Shown here piece after piece: positions 1 through 4,164 of a DNA stretch of 6,008 bases. The notes beneath the pieces are model-generated. The model saw nothing but the letters and a program-made list of their open reading frames with translations. It was not told the DNA's origin and did no database searches. The position numbers and the translations under genes are program-made. Numbering within the stretch: position 1 is the stretch's first letter; the number at the start of each line of letters is the position of its first letter. Origin of the DNA: Deltaproteobacteria bacterium (lineage in GTDB: Bacteria > Desulfobacterota > Desulfarculia > Adiutricales > Adiutricaceae). The DNA is taken from contig JAITJT010000207.1 in the NCBI GenBank assembly GCA_031278795.1, forward strand, positions 1 to 6,008, read 5' to 3'.

Positions 1-34
1 AAAAAAACCCCGAAAGACCCAAGGCCTTTCGGGG
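1..34 (-). terminator. Intrinsic terminator after tRNA-Asn
   Basis: Read on the minus strand, a 9-bp perfect stem (CCCCGAAAG at 34-26 pairing with CTTTCGGGG at 16-8) encloses a 9-nt loop and runs directly into seven T residues (7-1). This is a textbook Rho-independent terminator placed 33 bases past the 3' end of the tRNA. The plus-strand reading has only a weak T tract after the stem, so it is probably unidirectional. Confidence 0.9.
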
Positions 35-67
35 ATTTTACATTCAGGCAGCATGAAAATTTTTTTA

Positions 68-143
<76 letters not shown>

Positions 144-149
144 ACAGCA

Positions 150-173
150 CTCCTTGGATTTTTCCATAAGGAG
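150..173 (-). other. Hairpin in the tRNA-Asn 5' leader
   Basis: In the predicted leader transcript, CTCCTT (173-168) and GGA pair with TCC and AAGGAG (155-150). This gives a roughly 9-bp stem with a 2-nt bulge and a small A-rich loop, ending about six bases before the mature tRNA. It could be a processing or anti-misfolding element; that role is inference from position only. Confidence 0.45.
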
Positions 174-183
174 AGCGAAGGGT

Positions 184-212
184 ATTCTATAAAAAACTCT
201 ACAAGAGGTCAA
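184..212 (-). promoter_or_regulatory. Sigma70-type promoter of tRNA-Asn
   Basis: On the minus strand, TTGACC (212-207) is followed after exactly 17 bases by TAGAAT (189-184). Each hexamer matches the sigma70 consensus at 5 of 6 positions. Transcription would start near 177, leaving a leader of about 34 nt before the mature tRNA 5' end. The spacer contains a short CTCT/AGAG dyad. This is the best promoter match I found in the window, so the tRNA is probably transcribed independently of the upstream membrane-protein gene. Confidence 0.75.
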
Positions 213-213
213 C

Positions 214-244
214 AAAAAAAAGGGTCTTTGGCCTTTTAGGCCTT
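214..244 (-). terminator. Probable weak terminator after the membrane-protein gene
   Basis: On the minus strand the stop codon lies in the loop of a GGCC-TAAAA-GGCC dyad. An overlapping AAAAGG/CCTTTT stem leads into eight T residues (221-214). The stems are short and compete with each other, so termination may be partial. It lies immediately before the tRNA-Asn promoter, which fits separation of the two transcripts. Confidence 0.45.
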
Positions 245-748
245 GTTTTCAGCGTCATCCCCCGCCTGGGAGCTTGCGGAGTCTGTGTCTCCGGAGCTCC
301 TCTCTTCCGCGAGAGTGGTGCTTGGGGCCTTAGGCTCTGTGGAGGCGGCTTCCTCTGTGGAGGCCTCCGGAGCGCTCTCCACTGTGCCCTCGGAGTCTTT
401 TTCCTCTGGGGTCTCAGCCTCCTTGAAGTCGTCCTTGGCGAGTATCTGCTCCGTGGTCTTCTCCAGTTCCTTGGCCCGGGTCTCCTCCTGGATGCCGTCC
501 AGTTTCTCCTGGTAGGCCAGGGCCTCCGCTTGGTAGCGGCTGGCCTCTGAGGGGGAGGAGAAGTCCAGGAAGGCCCCGCTTCTGTCCTTTTTTTCTTCCC
601 AACCAAAATAGGTGACTATGGCCCCCACTCCTATGATGGCCAGGGGTGCCAGGGCCTTGATGAGGGCCCAGAGGTACTCGAACCAGACCACAAAGAGTAC
701 AAGCCCGCCTATCATGATGATGGCGCCGGTTAATAACAAAGCTGGCAT
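236..748 (-). CDS. Small two-helix membrane protein with acidic disordered tail
   Basis: A 170-residue protein of unknown function. The ATG at 748 is chosen because GGAG lies 7-10 bases upstream; a longer frame from 796 would add 16 residues without a visible ribosome site. Residues 4-22 and 33-48 are hydrophobic and probably form a membrane hairpin (aromatic-rich VVWFEYLW between them, YFGWEEKKD at the membrane exit). Residues about 68-108 are charged and heptad-like, suggesting a coiled coil. Residues 109-170 are rich in E, D, A, S, T and P and look disordered. No catalytic motif is visible. The architecture, membrane anchor plus coiled coil plus acidic tail, suggests an anchoring or scaffolding protein, but that is inference. 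It follows the zinc-ribbon gene by 90 bases on the same strand and may be co-transcribed with it. Two other frames in this region are also long, but they lack such protein-like features. Confidence 0.8.
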   Translation of the reverse strand: MPALLLTGAIIMIGGLVLFVVWFEYLWALIKALAPLAIIGVGAIVTYFGWEEKKDRSGAFLDFSSPSEASRYQAEALAYQEKLDGIQEETRAKELEKTTEQILAKDDFKEAETPEEKDSEGTVESAPEASTEEAASTEPKAPSTTLAEERSSGDTDSASSQAGDDAENKA

Positions 749-772
749 ACGCTCTCCGGAATGTTTGTTAAG

Positions 773-792
773 GGCACCTAAGGGAAGGTGCC
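773..792 (-). other. Intergenic hairpin ahead of the membrane-protein gene
   Basis: A perfect 7-bp inverted repeat, GGCACCT / AGGTGCC with a 6-nt loop, lies in the 90-base gap between the zinc-ribbon gene and the membrane-protein gene, ending 25 bases before the latter's start. No T tract follows on either strand, so it is not a standard terminator. It could stabilise or punctuate the bicistronic message. Confidence 0.45.
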
Positions 793-838
793 TCATCCAT
801 CAAATTGCTGACTCTAAAAAAAGCTTCTTCTAATGCGC

Positions 839-1066
839 TTAGGGCCGCTTTCCGCAATCGGTGCAGACGCCGTCCGGGCCAATTATCCCTATGCAGCTTT
901 CGTCCGAGCAGAGCTGGCGCTTATACTTGGTCTGAGAGCTTTGCTCCCTCAAGAGCTTCTTCCCGCAGTGGGGACAAAATTTGGCCCATCTGGGCGCTGG
1001 TTCATTGCAGGCGGGGCAGGAATCCGAGGGGATTTCCGCCCCGCACTCTTCACAGTTCAGTTTCAT
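839..1066 (-). CDS. Ten-cysteine zinc-ribbon protein
   Basis: A 75-residue protein starting at the ATG at 1066, with a good ribosome site (GAGG about six bases upstream). Ten cysteines form five pairs: C5-C8, C17-C20, C31-C34, C53-C58 and C68-C71. These would make two or three zinc ribbons. CPAC and CPHCG are typical zinc-ribbon knuckles. The C-terminal block, CSDESCIGIIGPDG followed by a CxxCGK knuckle, resembles small zinc-ribbon proteins I associate with deltaproteobacterial genomes. No enzyme motif is present, so a structural zinc, nucleic-acid-binding or protein-binding role is the most that can be inferred. It is cytoplasmic (no signal peptide or membrane segment). It is the first gene of a leftward unit and is followed by the small membrane protein. 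Confidence 0.85.
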   Translation of the reverse strand: MKLNCEECGAEIPSDSCPACNEPAPRWAKFCPHCGKKLLREQSSQTKYKRQLCSDESCIGIIGPDGVCTDCGKRP

Positions 1067-1160
1067 AATACCTCACACGGGGCTTGTTTTCTGGAAAGGG
1101 GAGAGGAAAGAGCCGTGGGCTAGACAGGTTTTTCCGGATTCAAGGCTTTTTCCTACACTA

Positions 1161-1189
1161 ATCATAGTAAAAAATGCTCAAGGTTTTAA
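1161..1189 (-). promoter_or_regulatory. Candidate promoter of the zinc-ribbon gene
   Basis: On the minus strand, TTAAAA (1189-1184) is followed after 17 bases by TATGAT (1166-1161), matching 4/6 and 5/6 of the sigma70 hexamers. The start site would be near 1154, giving a leader of about 90 nt. A decent match, but the region is AT-rich, so chance resemblance is possible. Confidence 0.4.
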
Positions 1190-1263
1190 CTCTTGAAAGG
1201 CACCAAAAAAAATATTTTGCCTAGCTTATGGGGTTTGATATATTGAAAATAACATGAACGTAG

Positions 1264-1316
1264 ACTTAATAATATATAATTGTACACAATAAAACAAAAA
1301 CAACACTTAATAATAT
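1264..1316. repeat. Two 12-bp direct repeats ACTTAATAATAT
   Basis: Identical 12-bp copies at 1264-1275 and 1305-1316 lie 41 bp apart, about four helical turns. The second copy runs into the inverted repeat at 1311-1330. The setting is AT-rich, which raises the odds of chance, but the exact 12-bp identity and the overlap with a palindrome suggest a binding region. Confidence 0.5.
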
Positions 1317-1330
1317 GGACTCCCATATTA
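1311..1330. promoter_or_regulatory. Inverted repeat TAATATGG / CCATATTA, operator-like
   Basis: Two perfect 8-bp arms (1311-1318 and 1323-1330) are separated by four bases, giving a 20-bp dyad. The size and spacing fit the binding site of a dimeric helix-turn-helix regulator. It sits between the divergent transcription units, about 245 bp from the zinc-ribbon gene. I do not recognise the regulator. Confidence 0.5.
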
Positions 1331-1339
1331 AAATTGACG

Positions 1340-1505
1340 CATGAGATTCCCTAAGGCAAGCCTCCGGGGCTTCTCTGGTGGCGCTATAGGTAGCTCCAGG
1401 GGTAGCTAGATGGGGAGGGCTTTAGGGGGCTCTCCTCAATCTAAACTATGATGGGGAGAAAAAGGCCGGCCTTGGAAAAAGCCCGAGCTTTGTGCTAATA
1501 TTAGG
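1340..1505. other. GC-rich, hairpin-dense island; possible RNA gene
   Basis: Within an AT-rich spacer this segment is clearly GC-richer and carries a run of dyads. They are AAGCC/GGCTT (1358-1372), CTGG/CCAG around an inner GCTA-TAGG-TAGC hairpin (1375-1399), GGAGGGC/GCTCTCC (1414-1435), the perfect palindrome AAGGCCGGCCTT (1462-1473), AAAGC/GCTTT (1478-1491) and the palindrome CTAATATTAG (1495-1504). It has no protein-coding frame. A structured RNA on either strand is possible. A perfect TATAAT lies upstream on the plus strand (1275-1280), but without a good -35 box. Confidence 0.3.
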
Positions 1506-1639
1506 GGACTTTTGATTTTGATATGCCAAGGGAAAAAATAAAGCCAAAAAAAATTGCGAGTGAGAGGCGGTTTTTGTCCGTAACTTAGGATGATCCGCGA
1601 AAGCCTTTCCATTTTACCATAAATTTTTTGAAATTACAT

Positions 1640-1738
1640 ACTATTTCCCCTCTGTATTCACTTAGTATTCCCTTTGTATTTCCTTAGCATTCCCTATGTA
1701 TTCCCTTAGCATTTCCTGACTATTTTCTCAATCTTTCC
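1640..1738. repeat. 11-bp-periodic tandem array, about 8-9 units
   Basis: From 1651 the plus strand divides into consecutive 11-bp units: TCTGTATTCAC, TTAGTATTCCC, TTTGTATTTCC, TTAGCATTCCC, TATGTATTCCC, TTAGCATTTCC, TGACTATTTTC, TCAATCTTTCC. A looser unit lies before them, from 1640. The consensus is about TTnGYATTYCC. Alternate units are more alike, so the array also reads as 22-bp repeats (1662-1683, 1684-1705, 1706-1727). The strand is G-poor, with a CC or TC pair every 11 bases. It lies about 40 bp upstream of a candidate rightward promoter. Confidence 0.8.
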
Positions 1739-1778
1739 CTTCTTCTCTTGACTTTTCAAGCTTTGATTATTTGTGCGT

Positions 1779-1807
1779 TTGATCTCACGCTCTTTTGATT
1801 TTATGTT
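1779..1807 (+). promoter_or_regulatory. Candidate promoter of the rightward genes
   Basis: TTGATC (1779-1784), 17 bases, then TATGTT (1802-1807), each matching 4/6 of the sigma70 hexamers. A start near 1814 would place the whole 1831-1904 fold in the leader, about 290 nt upstream of the first rightward gene. This is a modest match in pyrimidine-rich DNA; the true promoter may lie elsewhere between 1740 and 2090. Confidence 0.3.
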
Positions 1808-1830
1808 CTACTCCATTCACGCTCCTTTCA

Positions 1831-1904
1831 GCTCTTGCCTCTCTATTAGCGATGCCATAGAGGGCTTACGGCGCTTATCCTTTAGCGAGGGGATTGGCAA
1901 GAGC
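1831..1904 (+). ncRNA. Candidate folded leader RNA, multi-branched
   Basis: A perfect 9-bp outer stem, GCTCTTGCC (1831-1839) with GGCAAGAGC (1896-1904), encloses two smaller hairpins: CTCTAT/ATAGAG (1841-1846 with 1857-1862) and CGCT/AGCG (1872-1875 with 1884-1887). Together they form a 74-nt three-way junction. Downstream, GCCTT (1903-1907) can pair with AAGGC (1923-1927) just before CTTTTT, a weak terminator-like stem sharing two bases with the outer stem. It is not a tRNA (no T-loop or anticodon arm) and I could not match it to a riboswitch class I know. Its role is unknown. Confidence 0.4.
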
Positions 1905-1999
1905 CTTAGAGAGTTTGTTTAAAAGGCCTTTTTCACCTCACCCAGGCGCATTTTTTTTATTCTCGCGCGGACTTGTTGGTTTTGTTCATAAAAAGATTT

Positions 2000-2029
2000 C
2001 GCGCGTTCTCTTTTCGCGTGCGCTTTTTT
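2000..2029 (+). other. CGCGCG/CGCGTG hairpin with T6 tail in the leader
   Basis: CGCGCG (2000-2005) can pair with CGCGTG (2015-2020; one G-U pair) across a pyrimidine loop. Six T residues begin three bases later (2024-2029), so it resembles a weak attenuator or terminator. A third related copy, CGCGCG at 1964-1969, could pair with either arm instead, allowing alternative folds ahead of the first rightward gene. Confidence 0.35.
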
Positions 2030-2104
2030 CATATTTCATTTTACTTGTGTACCCAGTCACTCCACATTTTTCAAAAGAGAAGATTTTTTCGCCGGGGGTT
2101 TTAT

Positions 2105-2584
2105 TTGAAGCGCATTACTGTCGATACGGCCAAGCCCGGACAGATCCTGGCGGAGAAGGTAGCCCGCCATGACGGGGTGCTCCTGGCCTCGGCCGGAGCC
2201 GAGGTGACGGACGGGCTCCTCAAGATGCTCGTGAGGCTCAATGTCGACACCATAGTGGTGGAGGAGGACGAGAGAAGAACCGAAGAGGAGATTAGGGGGG
2301 ATCACAAGCAAAACCTTTTGCGCCTGGAGCGGGCCTTCAGGCGGGTGGGCGGCCAGCCGATTCTCATGGCCCTCAAGAAGACCATCGCCTTCCTCTCCAA
2401 AGAGGAGATGGAGAAGGCCATCTTCGCGTTGAAGGAATCCCAGGAGAAACCCCAGGAGCTAGGGCCTGGTGAGGATGGGGAAGAGGCGCCCGAGGCCTCT
2501 CTAAGCCCCGAGTCCAAGGAAGCTTCCAAGACCTCCACTCTGAACGGCAAGGCCGCAAGTGAGGTCAAGAAGAACAGGAAGTGA
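2105..2584 (+). CDS. Small HD-GYP-associated-type signalling protein
   Basis: A 159-residue protein read from the TTG at 2105, preceded by GGGGG (2094-2098) six bases away. An upstream ATG frame adds 44 residues rich in F, R and L from T-rich DNA, and is not credible. Residues 1-55 match the pattern that precedes many HD-GYP and HDOD domains: VDTAKPGQILAEKV, then GVLLASAGAEVT, then LVRLNVDTIVVEE (PG-x-x-LAE-x-V, G-x-LL, G-x-x-VT, V-x-x-I-x-VEE). Residues about 58-113 are helical and charged. Residues 114-159 are an acidic, then lysine-rich, low-complexity tail. There is no catalytic domain, so it is a free-standing version of what is usually an N-terminal adaptor. The HDOD gene starts 72 bases downstream, which suggests they act together. 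Its biochemical role is not known to me. Confidence 0.75.
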   Translation: MKRITVDTAKPGQILAEKVARHDGVLLASAGAEVTDGLLKMLVRLNVDTIVVEEDERRTEEEIRGDHKQNLLRLERAFRRVGGQPILMALKKTIAFLSKEEMEKAIFALKESQEKPQELGPGEDGEEAPEASLSPESKEASKTSTLNGKAASEVKKNRK

Positions 2585-2656
2585 GGGGGTATCCTCTTTG
2601 ATAAGTGTTATTTAGAGTTTAGTTCTTAGCCTTGATTAATTTAGCTGGGGGTTTTT

Positions 2657-3511
2657 TTGTCGTCTAACCCAAACATATCGGACAGGATGCAGGCCAAGAA
2701 AGAGGTGAGGAGGATTAAGAACCTCCCCACGGTGCCTGGCATAGTAGCCAAGATATCCAGGATGGTGGAGAATCCTGACACCTCGGTGGCTGACGTGGGA
2801 CGGCTCATCTCCCAAGATCAGGTGCTCTCGGCCAAGGTTCTGAGGATGGCCAACAGCGCCTTTTTTGGCATGTCCAGAAAGATAAGCTCCATCTCCCAGG
2901 CCCTCATCATCTTGGGTTTCGAGGTGGTGAAGGGCTTGGTGCTCACTAGCTCGGTCTTTGACATGATCCAGAAGAGCATGGCTGGGCTCTGGGAGCACTC
3001 CATTGGCTGCGCCGCGGCCTCCGGGGTCATTGCCACCCACTTGGGCCGGGACGACGCGGAGGAGGTCCTGGTGGCCGGGCTTCTCCACGACCTGGGGAAG
3101 GTGGTCTTGGCCTTGAACCTCCCCGATGAGATGAGGCTGGTGAGGGAGAAGGTAGCTGAAGACGACCTCTACTTCTATGAGGCCGAGAACCTGGTATTGG
3201 ACTTTGACCACGCCGAGATAGGGGAGTGGCTGGCTGAGCACTGGAACCTCCCGGAGAGCCTGGCCGAGCCCATGCGCTTCCACCACAAGCCGGAGAAGGC
3301 CGTGCTCAAGCCGGAGTGGACGGCCATTGTCCACATAGCTGACATAATAGTGAGGGCCAAGGGCTTTGGGCACGCGGGAGACGACATGGTTCCCCAGATA
3401 TCCATGCCGGCCTGGGACCTACTAGGACTCAGAAAGGTGGATTTCCTGCCTATACTGGAGAAGCTGGAGCCCAAGCTAAATAGCTTGAAAGACCTGACAG
3501 CGCTCAACTGA
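2657..3511 (+). CDS. HDOD domain protein
   Basis: A 284-residue cytoplasmic protein read from the TTG at 2657, five bases after GGGGG (2647-2651). The HDOD domain spans about residues 15-215: KNLPTVPGIVAKI, then the QDQVLSAKVLRMANSAFFG block typical of HDOD, SISQALIILGFEVVKGL, and GLLHDLGKVVL. HDOD proteins act in bacterial signalling, chemotaxis and stress control, usually without proven enzyme activity. Here a plausible set of HD-superfamily metal ligands can be picked out: H114 (WEHS), H144-D145, H185 (DHAEIG), H209-H210 and D229 (HIADI). There is no GYP motif. It follows the HD-GYP-N-like gene by 72 bases and precedes lspA by 7. The HDOD assignment is firm; ligand, partner and output are unknown. 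Confidence 0.92.
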   Translation: MSSNPNISDRMQAKKEVRRIKNLPTVPGIVAKISRMVENPDTSVADVGRLISQDQVLSAKVLRMANSAFFGMSRKISSISQALIILGFEVVKGLVLTSSVFDMIQKSMAGLWEHSIGCAAASGVIATHLGRDDAEEVLVAGLLHDLGKVVLALNLPDEMRLVREKVAEDDLYFYEAENLVLDFDHAEIGEWLAEHWNLPESLAEPMRFHHKPEKAVLKPEWTAIVHIADIIVRAKGFGHAGDDMVPQISMPAWDLLGLRKVDFLPILEKLEPKLNSLKDLTALN

Positions 3512-3518
3512 TTTTTAG

Positions 3519-4001
3519 ATGTCCTCCAAACACAAGTTTATCTACACCTTGTCCTTCGCCGTCTTGGTCTTTGTCCTGGACATCCTCACCAAAGAGCTCA
3601 TTTTAAGGAGCTTAGAGGTGGGCGAGGTGAGAGAGGTCACGGGTTTTTTCAACCTGGTATTGGTCTTAAACACCGGGGCGGCCTTCAGCCTCTTCTCCGG
3701 GGAGGGGGAGAACCAGGGCGTGAAGATGGCGCTACTATCTGCCTTGGCCATGGTGCCCCTCATCTTTCTCTACCGCCTGACCGACCCCAAGGAGAGGCTC
3801 CAGCTTGCCAGTTTGGGCATAATCTTTGGAGGCGCCATGGGGAACGTCCATGACCGTCTGCGCCACAGCGCGGTTGTTGATTTTTTGGACTTTCACCTCT
3901 ACGATAGTCATTGGCCGGCTTTCAACGTGGCGGACATAGCCGTGGTCGCGGGGCTCTTCCTCTTCGTCCTGTCTATTGTCCTAAAGCCCAAAAAGGCCTA
4001 A
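3519..4001 (+). CDS. lspA: Lipoprotein signal peptidase (signal peptidase II)
   Basis: A 160-residue inner-membrane aspartyl protease that removes the signal peptide from diacylated prolipoproteins, after Lgt and before Lnt; it is the target of globomycin. Four hydrophobic segments are visible (about 7-27, 68-86, 94-110, 136-155). Family motifs are intact: LDxxTK at 20-25 (D21), NTGAAFS at 51-57, GGAMGNVHDR at 104-113, VVDFLDF with catalytic D121, and HWPAFNVAD with catalytic D139. Length is normal. The His in GNVHDR replaces the usual hydrophobic or tyrosine residue and is probably harmless. The ATG lies seven bases after the HDOD stop with no clear Shine-Dalgarno (TGATTTTTAG precedes it), so translation is probably coupled to the HDOD gene. 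Confidence 0.97.
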   Translation: MSSKHKFIYTLSFAVLVFVLDILTKELILRSLEVGEVREVTGFFNLVLVLNTGAAFSLFSGEGENQGVKMALLSALAMVPLIFLYRLTDPKERLQLASLGIIFGGAMGNVHDRLRHSAVVDFLDFHLYDSHWPAFNVADIAVVAGLFLFVLSIVLKPKKA

Positions 4002-4031
4002 AGCCCCTAAAGAGCCTAAAGCCTTAAAAGG
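3980..4031 (+). repeat. CCTAAAG repeat cluster over the lspA stop
   Basis: CCTAAAG occurs at 3980, 3997, 4006 and 4015, the last three at 9-bp steps. The 17-bp blocks at 3980-3996 and 4015-4031 (CCTAAAGCC, two variable bases, AAAAGG) match at 15 of 17 positions. The cluster begins in the last codons of lspA and extends into the spacer, suggesting a small local duplication. Confidence 0.55.
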
Positions 4032-4164
4032 CATTGCCACTTAAGAAAAGGTCTATTTTTTTTGATTTTGCCCCTCACCGCAAGTGAAAGCGCTTTCTAT
4101 AAGCGCGGGTCTGAGGCTTGTTATTTTCCCTTTGCATTTAACTTAAGGCTAGAGAGAAATCATC
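4002..4164 (+). other. 163-bp spacer between lspA and the kinase gene
   Basis: No gene. It contains the end of the CCTAAAG repeat cluster, a GCCTTaaAAGGC dyad (4022-4033), eight T residues at 4056-4063 without a GC-rich stem in front, and the palindrome at 4086-4097. It is much longer than the other gaps from HDOD to queH, so an internal promoter is plausible. I found no -35/-10 pair better than chance (TATAAG at 4098-4103 lacks a -35). Confidence 0.6.
4085..4106. promoter_or_regulatory. LacI/cre-like palindrome upstream of the kinase gene
   Basis: GAAAGCGCTTTC (4086-4097) is a perfect 12-bp palindrome. With one more base on each side it is TGAAAGCGCTTTCT, close to the LacI-family/CcpA cre consensus with central CG. 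An overlapping inverted repeat, GCGCTT-tctat-AAGCGC (4090-4106), shares one arm. It lies about 70 bp before the kinase start, a usual operator position. The regulator is not in this window, and CcpA itself would not be expected in a proteobacterium. Confidence 0.5.

Larger units (their letters stand above)
1067..2104. other. Divergent non-coding spacer of about 1 kb
   Basis: No reading frame in this stretch has both a ribosome site and protein-like composition on either strand. It separates the leftward from the rightward genes. Composition changes along its length: AT-rich at about 1195-1340, GC-rich and hairpin-dense at about 1340-1495, then pyrimidine-rich and G-poor on the plus strand from about 1610 to 2090. 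The individual repeats, promoters and folds inside it are listed separately. Confidence 0.7.

Noticed and set aside
243..515. Plus-strand serine-rich frame opposite the acidic tail
   Set aside because: It is the complement of a Glu/Ala/Ser-rich tail, which gives serine-rich antisense frames automatically; no start signal.
199..606. 135-codon minus-strand frame overlapping the membrane-protein gene
   Set aside because: Proline/arginine low-complexity translation, a shifted frame of the acidic tail. The chosen frame has a ribosome site, membrane helices and a sensible layout.
805..1196. Three overlapping plus-strand frames across the zinc-ribbon gene
   Set aside because: No ribosome sites. 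The minus strand here encodes an ordered ten-cysteine protein with a good start, so these are shadows.
1198..1222. AGGCA/TGCCT dyad with an A/T-rich interior, considered as a terminator
   Set aside because: Only five paired bases around a long A/T loop, and the T run is in the loop rather than after the stem.
1358..1412. Resemblance to a c-di-GMP-I (GEMM) riboswitch: GCAAGCCTCCGG and TAGGTAGC-n4-GGGGTAGCTAGATGG
   Set aside because: The GNRA-capped hairpin and the GACGCAAAGCC junction are missing, the spacing is wrong, and no c-di-GMP gene follows directly. A partial word match in GC-rich DNA is not enough. A covariance-model search would settle it.
1973..2104. N-terminal extension of the HD-GYP-N-like gene from the ATG at 1973
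   Set aside because: The extra 44 residues are F/R/L-rich from T-rich DNA, with no ribosome site. The domain pattern begins right after the TTG at 2105, which has GGGGG six bases upstream.
2636..3373. 245-codon open frame on the minus strand, antisense to the HDOD gene
   Set aside because: H/G/L/R-rich composition typical of the antisense frame of a GC-rich gene, no ribosome site, and fully inside a well-supported HDOD gene.
4056..4070. T-rich run after lspA as an intrinsic terminator
   Set aside because: Eight T residues are present but no GC-rich stem lies directly upstream; the GCCTTaaAAGGC dyad is more than 20 bases away.
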